The translations under genes were made by a program, and so were the position numbers. A DNA stretch of 64,000 nt from Eopsaltria australis (taxonomy: Eukaryota; Chordata; Aves; Passeriformes; Petroicidae): positions 248,001 through 312,000 of the forward strand of contig JAVTVJ010000117.1 in the NCBI GenBank assembly GCA_034509425.1, written 5' to 3'. The notes beneath the pieces are model-generated. The model saw nothing but the letters and a program-made list of their open reading frames with translations. It ran no database searches and was not told where the DNA came from. Below are positions 37,685 through 50,349 of this stretch, in pieces. Position 1 is the stretch's first letter, and the number at the start of each line of letters is the position of its first letter.

Positions 37685-37993
37685 ATGAGGTGGAGAGGAC
37701 AGCCAGGAAAGAAGGGCAGTGCTCTGAAAGACAAGGGGTGCAATCCCAGAGCACCCAAACCAGAAGAACAGAGCAGCTCTGCTGACAATAACCAGGGGCA
37801 GCATAAAGCAGCAGTCACCACATTAGAACAAATGATGAGCCAGCTCCCCAGTTCAAGCAGGGATCTTCAAGATGCCAGGCCAAGCATGGATATCCCTGCA
37901 GTGCAGTTCAGACCAAGGGCAAGGGCAAGGGCTGGATTAAATGCAGCTCCTGGACAGGCCAGAGGGGACAGAAAGGGTCAATACCCTGGATAA
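37685..37993 (+). other. GC-rich open frame of unknown nature, 102 codons
   Basis: The frame begins with an ATG and encodes a basic, Gln/Pro/Ser-rich peptide ending in an RARARA run made by a (GGGCAA)-type hexamer repeat (about 37916-37932). GC content is clearly higher than in the flanks and the sequence is purine-rich. There is no recognised domain, and no splice or poly(A) context was established. It may be an unrecognised repeat or LTR piece rather than a gene. Confidence 0.2.
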
Positions 37994-37999
37994 AGTTTT

Positions 38000-40880
38000 C
38001 CTTAGGGCTTCCTCACAAGTGAGTTGTTTCCACCCAAGCATTCTCTAATGTTATGCAGCTGCATCATATTAAGGCTGACTCTTAAGCCAGTTAAACGCCC
38101 AGGTTGGAAAGGAGGAGAGAGTTTGCAGAGGAAGATTACAGATGTTCTCAGACTGGCCAGAGCAATCAGAATCTGTGTGTTCACTCAGGTTCTTGGCTCT
38201 CTGTGCTCCACCTCTGGCTTCTGAAAATCAGCAATAACACCATCCTCAATTTATTAGACCGAGAATCTTCCCAACACAATTAAAATCAATCTATAAGGTA
38301 GCACTAAACTCTAGCTTAACACAGCTATCAAGGTTTGAGACAGCTGATGCACTGAATACCTGTGACACCTGCAGGAACTGGCAGATGTGACAGAGAGCTT
38401 GCAGGAAACTTGCAGCAGGAGGCCAAGCATGGTGCAGTTAGATGTTTAAAATGATGCTGGAGACCTAAGTTCGACAGCTGAATCAAACAGTTCCCAGGAT
38501 CATCAGGACTCTTTTACCTTTGTTTAATTAGATGATAACTTTTGCTGTGGATTGGCAGGCATAAGGCTCCCTGTGAAGTAGAAAGGCACATCTTTGGGAA
38601 ATGTGCTGTGTTAAGCAAGCTGTTAGTGATAATTGTACATGGTAATATCTCTGACACTTATATGACCCATTAGCTTGTCTGGCAGAATAAAACCCTAATG
38701 TCAAATTGTGCATGTGCTATTAAGAAAGCATTTTTCCCATGTTCCCCTGGCCTCGATGCCCCATAGTGAAGGGGAGTAAAATATTGCTATGTTACAACTG
38801 GGGCTGTGCGCAGGGGTTGTGAGTTTTGAGATAAGGAACTGTCTGTGCATCAATGGTGTTTTTCCCTTTAATTACTACTACAGCCCTGCTGATTTTGATA
38901 CCTAGACCCCAGAGATAAAACCTATTGTCTTTGTTGATAACTGAGATTGGCAGGTGATCAGAAGAAACAAATAGTAATGAAGAGCTATCAGGAAATTCAT
39001 CTGGCTGAGCATGAAACTAGTTTCCAGTGAATGCTAAAATGATGAATGTGTAGTTGCTTTGTCTTAAAGAGAGTCTGAGATGTCAATTTGCAGAGGAAAA
39101 AACAGGTCCTATTCCTCAACACTGGAACAGATCTGGATCAAACAACTCTGCAAACATTCCCCTCCACCTTCTTTTTTACCTGCACGTATTTATAAGTGAG
39201 CAATGAGTAAGGAAGTCTGAACACCTTCATGGAGGAAATTTAAACACAGTTCCCATGTCTTTTAACTTGCACATTAGTGTTTGGCAGGTGTATGTCTCAC
39301 TAAGTCTCTTTGAAACCAGCATCAATGCATCAGGGAGCAACTCTTCCTCCTCATTATATACTTAGAGTAAGTTGTATTTGATGCCTCTACTGGTGAGGAT
39401 TTGTGTGTTTATCACATCTTGTAAACACAAATAATGGTTTTGCTTACACTTGAACCACTGTACAAACTGACATTAAAGGTATATTTGAATCAGTAAGGGA
39501 AAACATATTTAATCTTAGTGGACCAGCTAATGTATCTGACTTTAGGGATAAGAAAAATTAAATTTAATATGTTTAAAATTTGGAAAATTAAAAATTTGTT
39601 GCTTCTTCATCCCTCTCCCATCCCATCCTTGGTTTCCCTATCACACATGCATTCACTATCACAGTACATAAAACAAGATGGATTTTTAGGGAAAAGACAG
39701 CATATAAAACAGACAAGGGCTGAATTAATATCTCAGAAATCAAAATGTTTTCAAAAGGCATAAATCTGGAGTGCTTAAATATATCAAGCAAATAATGGAA
39801 GATAGAAGAAATTCTACACAACCATCAACCATCCTCTGACATTTGCTAATGCTGAAGGTTGTCAAGTCCAATATTGTTTATAGAGTTGTATATGTATATA
39901 TATTTTAATGGCATGTACTGTTTTGAAACCAAAGATGTAGTTAGGGGATCATTTCTTTCAGCAGCTCAAATCACTTCTCTTTATCTCTCCCCTCTCCATG
40001 TGATCTATTTACTGGCATCTCAGTCGACATGCATGTCCATGTACATCCCAATGCAGGCAGTGTGAACCTACTTGGAAGATTCATTCAAGTTAAAAATCAA
40101 CTTATTTGTCTGCAAAGTTATTTGGCTAGAAGTGTTTTATATCCTAATTGCTATGTAGATCACTATAAAGAAGGGAGAGAGTAAAATGAGTGTTAAGGAG
40201 TAGATTAGTGATTTGGCATCATGATTGCCAAAAATAATTCTTCTTGAATGATTCCTTAATAGAAAAGTAGTTAGAAAAATTGCTTCAGTTGTTTAAATAA
40301 TTCTTCATCTATTTAGGGATGCTGGCTTTTACACAAATGGCATTGGTTGTAAGTTCAGTGCATCTTTATTCTGGAGCTGATGAATGAAAAAAAATAAAAT
40401 TTCTGCTTCAATGTTTCTAAACACAAGAGGGCTAATGAGTGAGATGCTGCTTAAATACCTATGCTCTCATATTCTCTGATCAGGCAGTGGAGGTGGCTTA
40501 GGAAGTTACCACCTCTTAACTGCTTTTTATTGCCTCCCTGCTATGCATTGGTACAGGAGTAGCAAAGCTGGCACATTATAACATGGACTTCAGCTACTTC
40601 ATTTCATGTAATAGTTCCTGTATTCTGTGTAAAATTATCCTGACCATCTCTGACATCCCTCCATTTGACCACTTAATTCCTGCTTCACAGCTAGAGAAAA
40701 AAAAAATACTGTCTATCTATTGGACAACCAAAGCTTTTAAATTATTTAATGTTATATAATGTTCTTTCTGGCTAAGTTCAAAGTAGCTGCTCTTGTTCAA
40801 AAAATCTTCCTCCCTCCCTCCCTCTTACATGGAAGTTCCTGCAGTGTTATGTGCTCTTGAAACACAAAAAAGCAACACTT
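38000..40880. other. No gene seen; possible conserved non-coding patches
   Basis: The 38510-38720 segment is rich in TAATTA/ATTAG and other AT-rich factor-site words and free of repeats, which is the look of a conserved non-coding element. Frames are at most 81 codons (39518-39763 plus). A (TCCC)n patch lies at about 40808-40824. Confidence 0.35.
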
Positions 40881-40882
40881 AC

Positions 40883-40981
40883 CTGGGAGAGAAGGACCCC
40901 TCTGGTCCCTGCACTCTTGGGGGTGTCTGTGCTGTTTATTAGACCAGGGGAAGCAGTACAAAAGACAGTCTCACAAATTAT
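40883..40981 (-). other. Possible internal exon with strong splice sites
   Basis: On the minus strand a long pyrimidine run of CTCTCTG-type units ends in CTGACCAG, followed by exactly 33 open codons (IICETVFCTASPGLINSTDT then PKSAGTRGVLLSQ) and a perfect donor CAG|GTAAGT (40885-40877). The length is divisible by three. A second acceptor (TTCTCAG, near 41095) would extend the open exon to about 212 bp. No protein family is recognised, so a lncRNA exon or a chance pair of splice words are alternatives. Confidence 0.22.
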
Positions 40982-42589
40982 CTGGTCAGGAAAGAGAGAG
41001 ACAGAGAGGAATACAGGAGGCAGGGAAGTGTACCTTGCACAAACTCTCAGAGGAAGCCAGTGCTGCAGCCCAAGCACCTTCAGCCTCATCACCTGAGAAC
41101 ACAAGCCAGTGATGCTTCAAACTGCCAGCAGCCCACAAGTCTGTCACATTTTCCATATTAGGATGAAGACAACAATGGGATAATGCAGGTGCCAGCTCTG
41201 GGGGAGAAATTGCTGAGAAGGAATCTGTCTGCTGCTTTTTTAGCTCATCCAGATCTCTTAATCCTCCCTGGCATTCTCACTCACCAGAGATGTGATGGTG
41301 GCCAGCAGGATATAATTCTTGATGATTTTCTCTGAATAACCTTTCCACGGGTCAGCCCTAGCAGAGATAAGGCTGTCTCTCCTGAGAGAGACAACCACTG
41401 ATATATTTGGATACTTAGCAAACGTGCTGTCTGAAGCACCTGTCACTGATAGCAGTGGAACAACACTGGTGTAGAGCTGCTCAAATTATCTCAGGTTCAG
41501 AATGATTTTTCAGTGCCATCCACTTTGCTGCTTTTCTCTCAAGAGGCTTTTCAAATGTCATATCACTCCTGCTCTTTATCACAATAGTCTTTATGTTAAA
41601 ACGAGCTATAAAAATCAGCAAGCTCTACTGGGGAATGCAGGCTGTGCATATTTCACAGCAGGGCAAGGCAGAATATTTTCAATGGGAAAAAAAAGAAAAA
41701 GCTTTACATCTTTGCTGACTCTAAATGAAGACAATCTGTGGTATGAAATTCTACTTTCAATGCTTACTTGTACAGGGGTTTGTGCTTTGTCAGACATCTC
41801 AGATTGACTGGATCAGAACATCCTAAAAAACTAAATCTGAAGGCTAGATGCAATAAAGAAATAAAAATCACAGAAGATGAGGCCTGAATAGCTTAGCTGG
41901 CTCTTGGAACGTGGAAAGCACTGTAACAGTCAGCCTGGGTCTTTGTGTCAGGAGATTTGGGAGCCATCTAACCACCCAAAAAACCAAACCCTGAGGACAG
42001 AACTCCTTAGAGCAAGACAAAGGGAAACACTGATACTGGAGGTGATTTTAAACTGATATTCCTCTCCCAAAGGGGTACAACTCCAATATCCATTCCAAAA
42101 CTGAAATCTCTAACTGAAGCAAAGCTGGCACAGGATTTTCTTCCTGAGGGCTAATGTCTTCTTCTGCTTTTCCAAAATTAAAACAGACTTCATCTTTCTG
42201 CAAAAGAGTTTCATGGTTTGAAGAATCATTTTGGATGTGTGGGAGGATCCAATTCAATGCCATTTTTAGGTGGGAAGAGTCTCAAATCCTGCACTCACAT
42301 ATTCTTAGAGAATCCCTTCACCATTTATCAACTTGTGCCTGTCACTAATGTTGAACTGACAGCACTTGGGAGTGTCACAATATTTGAAACGAAAGAATTA
42401 ACATGGAAAATAGGATTGTGAATGTTTGTACTGGAGCTTTCTGGTACCGAGGTACTAATTAATAAGTAAATCGTATAGAAAAAGGAAATCATGTACAAGT
42501 GAAGCCTGTGCACATCAGCATTTACTGCCCTGTGAAGGTGCCTTTTCAGTCACTCAGTTTCTGCCTTGTGGTGACCTGAAGTACCTCAC

Positions 42590-42614
42590 TTGTACATTCA
42601 TGAAGAATGTACAA
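42590..42614. repeat. Perfect 10-bp inverted repeat with 5-nt loop
   Basis: TTGTACATTC (42590-42599), loop ATGAA, then GAATGTACAA (42605-42614). It could form a small hairpin; no function assigned. Confidence 0.8.
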
Positions 42615-44085
42615 ACATGAAGAGCCTCCTCAGGAATACAGGACCAATCTTTTCAAGCAGAGCAAAAATAGTTCAGTGATCTGATCTCTGTGCTATTGGG
42701 GATAACCAGGACAGCTTCTGCAAGGCCACTGCTCCTGTGGAAAGTTAGAAACCCAATTTCTGCAGTGTCCTCTGCTGAACATCATTTAAAGCCATTGGAG
42801 ATTGAAGTATTTATTTTTGCCTGTGGACTGCAGAATAGTTTTGTACACCAGAGCAGTGGGTAATTCACAATGTGAGTGTTCTCTGGAAAAAGAAGAAAAC
42901 AAAGAATTACCCTTTGAGTCTTTGGTTTGCATCACTGATGTTTGAATGTGAAACTGTGGCATTTTTTATTTAATGTCCAAGTTCTGATCACTGTTAGTGA
43001 GGACAAGGTTTCATCCATGGGGAATTATGCCATTGATTTACATTAAAGTTTTCTTATTTATGCTGAGTTGTATAGTTTTTTTTTTTACTCCACTAATACA
43101 TTTAAATCTTTCTCTTCAAGGCTAGAATATAGTCTAAAGGGAAAACAAAACCTTTTAAGAAAAGTTGTATTCCTCAGCCTGTTCAAATGATCAGAGAATA
43201 AGAGGTTGTCTGGCAGAATAGAAAATCACATACATTGTTATGTCTGGGCAGGGATTGTTCTATTTACTACAGGATGAAAAAGCAAAAACCAAGGCCTCAA
43301 CAAGATCTAGGGAAGGAAAACTTCTTTCTTTGTATATAAGCATCCTCAATTGTTTTTTTTTCTTTTTATTGTCTCAAGAATATCATGGGAATGCTTGGTA
43401 GGATATGCTTGGATGCATCTGGGGTATAGAATATACCCATGAAAAGGTAGATCTGTCAGTATTAGCAAGCATAATCCCATCTTGCTGAATTCTTTGTATG
43501 ATGAGTAAATCTCCTGTAAATAGATACAACATGGACATTCCTAGAGGGGTTCCAGTTCTCCCAGGTTAGGCAAATGCACCTTCCTTTCTACTATTTCTAT
43601 TTGTTTTCAGTCATGAAGACACCCCAGTGAAGTGCTTTAATACTGAATATTGAAATTCTGCAATTCCTTACAGCTAACAAGGCAGACTGCAAGGATAAAT
43701 GTGAATCAGCTGGTGGTAAAACAATCCCTCTCCTGTTCATTTAAAAAATATATTTTCCCCTAATGTAGTTCCATCAGCTTCTAGCATGAATAAATAATCA
43801 TGTGCCAAAGTACAGTCTTCTTCTTGTTCCTGTTCTTTTTGTTTCTAATTGGTCATTAATACAGAAACAATTTCTGTATGGAACAGTTTTTTGGTATTTT
43901 AATTTTAAGGGTGTAAAAGATATTAAAAGTTATCAGGTGCTGCTGATTTACTACCAAGGGCTCTGAAAGTCTAGAAAGTCTTTTTGGGTGCTAAAGTGAT
44001 GTGTGACATCATCTCCTTCTAAGGTCAAAGAAATTGAAGGGACTCAATATTTCACAAGGTTGGGTCTTGCACTAAAAAGACATTA

Positions 44086-44113
44086 ACAAAAAAAAAAAAA
44101 CAAAAGAAAAAAA
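44086..44113. repeat. A-rich tract
   Basis: A run of A with isolated C and G. No open retrocopy or AATAAA lies directly upstream, so it is not clearly a retroposon tail. Confidence 0.7.
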
Positions 44114-45339
44114 CCCTTGTGTGTACCTTGTCTTCTGTTTTTACCTGAGTTATGAGCAACAAAAGACTCCTGAGCACGTTGCAGAAAGAGAGATGCATTT
44201 TTATTTTCTTTCAGAGGAACGTAAACATGGAGTGGCTGAATACAGTAAATAGTAATGACACCAGCATTTTATCTGAAACACCACAAATAGCAAACATTTT
44301 AATGAATGTTTCCATATATTCCATTTACTTTTCATCTCTGCAATAATCAGCTCTATGACTGTGGGAGTACATTTCAGCTCTTTTTCCCTTGGAGAATCAC
44401 CACAGCAGTGTGGATTCTGAAATTATTATGGGCAGCAGGGAAAACTGGGACCTAATTTTCCTTTGATACCAGACCACAACACCATTATTACAGCATGTCC
44501 ACAGAAAACTCAAAATGGCTGTTTAATATCTGAGCCAATATTTGCCCACAGAGTTTAAAAAGTTTTAAAAACCCCACATTTCAATGTTTCGTTAAAATAG
44601 TGCTATACAGACAGTTGCCCTACTAAAATTTATGCATAAGAAATCAGTATCAGCTTACAATAATTTTTCCATAAGGATTTATAGTTTTACATTGAAGCAC
44701 AAGACCCTGCCAGAAAGGTTTTTTATTAAAATTTTCTTCATAGAGAAATAAATAATAACAAAAAAACCCTCTTTAGCTAAGTGTGACTAGATATTAATGA
44801 GGCATTTCTTCTCTCTTTTTTATCCCAGGGGACATGACTCTGTGTTCTGTGTCAGGAGATGCAACCCCTGGGTTTTGTTTTGGCAGTTTCTGTCAGAAAC
44901 ATGTAATTTCTTTACACACATTTAGTACTTTAATCTGTGGGGATTTTTTTCTGGTTTTGTTTTCATTGAATACTGAACAAAACTTTGCTTCAGAAAAGGA
45001 TTCCACAATAATGTAGGTTACAAAAGGTCTGATAATCCAACCTCCTGCTCACAGCATCGTCTTGTGGTCTCTTGTTGCCTTCTGTCCCACCACTGCACTT
45101 TTGAGAAGAGTCCTACTCTGTTTTCCTTACACCTTCTTGTTGGGTAGATCAATACAAAACACAAGATCTTCACTCAGCTTTCTCTTTCCAAGGAGAAAGC
45201 AACAATTCCCACTCTTTTCAGGCTCCCCTCATGTCACTTGTGTTTCTTTTCCAGTCTGCTGTTCATCCACAGTGCAAGTGCATTACTTCATCATGGGGTA
45301 AAATAAATTTGGGGTTTTTGTTGCTGTTTGCTGTTCCAG

Positions 45340-45375
45340 TTTTTTTTTTTGTTTGTTTATTTGTTTGTTTTTTTT
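45340..45375. repeat. T/GTTT low-complexity tract
   Basis: A T11 run followed by GTTTGTTTATTTGTTTG and a further T run. Confidence 0.8.
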
Positions 45376-48300
45376 AATTATAGTTCCATGAATGAGGTAT
45401 AAATTTCATTTCACCTCTTGGAATGGGCATTTTCTATTGTAAGCTTCAACTATTTTTTTCCCCCAAAGAACAGGGAGTTAGCTATTTCAACACTTTTTAA
45501 AAAAATGTTATTTTGACTTGAGTTAGTTTAAAAGCAAAATGTTTACATGACTTATTATGTGGGACATTATTATCATTGAAAAGTCTCTTGGTGAAAGACA
45601 AAACACCAGTATTGAAACCATGGTATAATACATTTGTGACCTAATTACTAGCTGTGTTTTCAAACAAATTGCGATAAATAGAGTATTATAGTTAGGGTCG
45701 TGATTTTTTTTTCTTTCTACTATTGTCTGTCATATTTATCAGCAAAACAGCTACAAGGAAGGATTATTTTGGCAGAGATGTCAAAGAAAATATTCACTAG
45801 TCTACCATGTGTTTCTGAGAGAAAAGTTGGAGGGAGAAATCTCCATGGTTTAGAGTTGGTTTCTAATTATTAAATCTACAGAACAGTTCCCAAAGTCACA
45901 TTTGGAGATGTGACTATGAATAAGTGTTCAAAAATTAAATCCCTTCCTATTGTTTAAAACATTTATATTTTCATCTAAAATATGGTGCTTTGTGATGTCT
46001 ACAAACAGTTTAAACTCTGCTTAACTGGTATTCCTTATCATGAGTTTCAAGCAAACCACTGCCCAGTTTAATCTTCTTAATATTAAAATTCACAGCTGCT
46101 ACAAGCTGAGTCCTGCCCTCCCTTTTAAGAGCTCTGGTTGCTACAACTGTATGTTGGGAAGGAGGAAAATTATTTAATTTCCTTACAACCTCAGTTCCAG
46201 TGCAACACTGGGGATGGGAACACCTTGTAACCCTTTCCTGCCACACCTGCTCTGTTTTCTTCACAGTTGCAGGAACAACAGAGCTAAAAATTGCTGGAAG
46301 TCAAGAAGTTTTACCACGAACTGAGTAATTTTATTCTTTCTTGTTTCAGGCCATTGTCAGCAATGGACTATGGCATTAAATGGGTGATACAATACAGCTA
46401 CTCTCATTTTCTTATAATCCCAAATCACTGCCAGCAGTAATGCAGTTTGGATTGGACTACTATTCTAAAAGCTTTTGAGGAAAGAAATGTAAAGAAAAAT
46501 AATAGGAGTGTTCTATTTGTACTTCTAATGACAAGCATTATGTAACTACAAAAATTATCATTCATTATCAGTTTATTGGCAGAGATACACAAAGAACAGA
46601 ATTATCCCAGACTTAATTTGGATTTACTGAGAGCAAAATTATATCTCTATTTCACTAATTTGGCTTGTAGGCATCTTTAACTTTTTATACTGCTTAAAAA
46701 GATAAAAAAAAATGCTAGCTGTGTGTTTATTCATTAGCTGTTTATTTAAATTAGAGCCGGTTTTAATCTTTCAGTTCCTTGTACATGGAGAATTCTGCTG
46801 CATCAAAAACTACTTTAGATCATATTTAGTACTTGGAACAATTAATCAAATGAAAGAATATTATCTTAAGACAGACAAGTGACTGTTCTAAAACTTTTTG
46901 CCATTCAGGATGTACCAGAGAGGATGCATGGGAACTCAGTGATAAATACAGGTCTGCAAAAGCCATAGGTTTTCAAGATGAGAGTGTCCTTCCAGAAAAG
47001 AGGTGAATGACCAGTATTTCATTTGCCCTTCTTCAACTTCAATTATATCTTTTGAAAGTTCTGTTCAGAATGCAATATTCAAAATGTTGCATTTAGGGAG
47101 CTAAGTGTTAATCAGGTAGTTAAGTGTATTATTTACAGATTTCTGTAAATCAAACAGCTTTGCATCAACAGAAAAAATTCAGATATTGGTAGTCATTTAC
47201 AACAGAAATTAATTCCTCTAATAAAACAAGTACCCAGAAAAGGATGCTTTTATGATGTATGTGCTGAGATTAGCTAGAAACTGCCTAGCTAAAAGCCATC
47301 ATTATTTACCAGTGTGGATTTAAAAAACAAGCTTTTAAAACCATTTAGGGCTGAGTATGCCCAATTCTCATTAATTTGTTGCATGGTTTGGTATCCAAAT
47401 CCCTTTGAAAAGAGGACCAGCTCATTTTCTGAAAGTCCAACAGGCATCTATGTCTGGATATTTCCTCTTGGGATCACAATTTGTATGTGCCCTAGACACT
47501 TGAAAAATTACTTTTCCCATTAACTTTTGAAGCGAAAAAGTCAGGACATGGCACTCATGCAGTATGTATATGAAGCTAAAATGGAAACTTTGATCTAGCA
47601 AGTCATGTGATATGAAAAAAGACAGAAAGTGAGCAAGGGAAAGACAGGAGAGAATTTTCCTTTCTGGAATATATTTTGCTTCAGGGCAAAGACTCCTCTA
47701 TTACAAGGCAAAATGACCCCTGGCCATGAATGGAAAACCCACAAAACTGCCAGTAAAGCCTAACTTTGCTGGTTTGTCAGTTTTTGTCTTGCAGCTCCCC
47801 ACTAAATCCACAAATTCTAAGATTTCTTACAAAGGTGTTCTTAGAAAGTTTTTCTGTCTCAGAAGGAGGAGTTTTTGCACTTGCCTCTATGAAGAGATAT
47901 CCCACTATGAGAGAAAACCAAGAGTTTAATGCTAAGAAACATTTTTGGCAGATCTGTTATATTTGATTAATGTTAGCAGTGATAACAGGATGCTAGACAG
48001 CAGACAGAGCATTATATATAAAAAATAGTGATTTCTTAGTACCAGTAATGTTCTTCCTGGAATTTATCTGTTTGTAATTTCTGTGGTTTCAGAATAAAGA
48101 AATGCTCATTTTGGTGGAGCAAGCGTTAAATGAGAAGTGAGTGAATAGTGTATTACCAGGAGTAGAGGTTCAGTAATCAACTGTTGTATGCTTGAAAATA
48201 AGACTTTTAGTATGTAAAATAATAACATTAAAAGCTTTTCCTTAGTTATCTGGAATGTTGTTTTGGATTTTTTTCTAAATCTCATACTCTTGGTTTTTTT

Positions 48301-49534
48301 TATAATAGCTGGTGTTTCCAGTAAATCCTTTTCTGGTGACATTCTAAGAGCTGTCAGTGCCCTGCTTGTAGCCTGAGTCCTACACACCAGCTGTCACTTG
48401 TCCAACAAAAAATTACCCATTGTAGATGACCCAAGGAAGGAATGTTTGCCTTGATCAATTAAGTAATCAACCAATTTGTCTTTCTCCCTCACCAATCTTA
48501 TTTCCACGCAGGTATCCATTCTCTAAGATCACTCTCATGACATTTCCAGTTTGAAACCCTCCCTAAAGCCTCCAGGGACACATCTCTGTCTTTCCCAACA
48601 TTTTAAGCTCTGCATCCACACCACATATTGTACAAACCTGCTGCAAAACCAAAAACATAACTACAGATAAATCTCTGAATTAACCTGTTTTGTTTTGTTT
48701 TAACTCTAGTTTGTGCCATCTGAAGACTGGTCATCGGAACACACAGGCGTGAAAATAAAGAATGGAGGGGAAAAGGAAAGGTTGTTTTTTGTTTTTTCTC
48801 TCCTTTTTTATTTTCTTCCCTGTAATTTGTAAACACTTTGGGACAAACTTGTTTATGTGTTCTGAATTTACAGGGAGGTGCACATTTCTACTGAGTGTTT
48901 AGCTTCTGCTCAGGGCAGGATATAACGTGCTGCTCAAACCCACAGTGTGCAGCACATCAGTTCACACACATTTCTAATTAACATCTAATTTTGGATTAAT
49001 TTCTGATTCCCTCCACTGGGCTTTTCTAATGAGATCATGAGCTACACTGGCAGAAAGCTCATACTTAAAATGTATTTATAATGTAGAACCAACTAGGTAG
49101 TTAACTGCCAATAGGATTTAAAAAAATCTGAATCAAACAGGCAAAAAAAATCCCCAAAATCCTTATTTGTTAGACATGTGTAGTCTTATTTTTTTAATTT
49201 CATCAGCTACAATCAAGGAAAGAATCTAAATACTTTCTCCTCCAGCAGTTCTTTCCTTGTCTCTCTTTTCATGCATTAAGAAGCTGGGTTTTATTAGGAA
49301 GTAGCCACAGCCCCAACCCAAAGTCTGCACCCCCTGTGGGAGAGGACTTGGGAGCAAAGAGGGGAAGGTGGTAATGGGAAAGGGGGATGGAGATATTTTA
49401 ATTTTTACTTTGTTTCTTACTAGTCAAATCTATTTTGATTGGTGATTAAAGCAATTAATTTCCCAGTGTCTAGTCTGTTTTACCTGTGATGATCACTGTG
49501 TGTGATCTCCCTGCATTTCAACCCATGAGCTCTC

Positions 49535-50345
49535 TCATTCTGTTTCCTCCCTGTGCACTGTGAGGAGAGGGAGTGAGGGTGCAGCAGAGTGGGGTTTCTG
49601 ACTGCCAGCCGAGGTCTCATAAACACACACAGGGAATAGAGAGTCCTTCATCCAGAAAAAAACATCACAACGAAATTTAATAAGAAAATTAAACTTCCAG
49701 ACACAGTCAGACAAAATCACTGACAAGGAACTTGTTAACATATGGCACTTTTATTCCCTTATCCCTCAGTTTTACCACACTCCTTGGATCACTTAGGCTT
49801 AGCCATTTTGATACCTTTTTTTCCCCCTGCTAAACCCACATCATAAGTCATGCACAGTCCCGGGAAGCTCTTCCTCTGTATCCCATAATGTGTCCTGTGA
49901 CTCTGTCTCACACTATGGGCACTGAACCCATAGTGTGAGTGTCAGTCTTGGCCCCTGGGACTGAGGCATTCCTGGGACAGGGCAGGGACTCTGTCTCTGA
50001 CTGGAGCATTGGAGTTTTTCTGCCTTTCTGCCTCTGATCTCCTTTGTGTGTATCGGGACAGGCTTCATATCACACATCCTGCCAGTGTTCACCAGCTGCA
50101 TTTCTTTCTCTCCCCAGACCTCTGAGGAACTTATAGTTCAGACCCTCCTCTGCCTTGCCACAGACCTCAATCTCAGTGGCATTTTCAGGATATTTCTAGG
50201 AGTTTCGACTCTGTGAAAGGCACAGGGACGGTAACCACCTTGAGAAGTATCCAAGAAAACCCTGTCTCTGTGCTGTGGAAGGGGGAGAGGAAAGGGGCAG
50301 AAGAGAGAACTTTGAAGCACAGAGAAATTTGCAGTCAAACATCTC
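49535..50345. other. GC-richer unrecognised block
   Basis: Higher GC content than the flanks, CT-rich, and open in short minus-strand frames (49535-49741, 49913-50101, 50138-50338) in different registers. CTCTCCCCAG at about 50110 looks like a plus-strand splice acceptor, but no long frame follows. It contains the 13-bp inverted repeat. It may be an unrecognised LTR or a conserved block. Confidence 0.3.
49907..49939. repeat. Perfect 13-bp inverted repeat with 7-nt loop
   Basis: CTCACACTATGGG (49907-49919), loop CACTGAA, then CCCATAGTGTGAG (49927-49939). This is the longest perfect hairpin stem I noticed. Too short for a typical pre-miRNA by itself, since outward pairing stops at once. Confidence 0.85.
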
Positions 50346-50349
50346 AGGA

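Larger units (their letters stand above)
41110..49530. other. No gene seen; long AT-rich unique stretch
   Basis: Over 8 kb without a recognisable transposable element, unusual for this window. Frames are at most 101 codons (41502-41807 plus). Listed separately are the inverted repeat at 42590 and the homopolymer-rich tracts. The 48960-49070 segment (repeated ACATCTAATTTTGGATTAAT-like words) is a second possible conserved non-coding patch. Confidence 0.45.
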
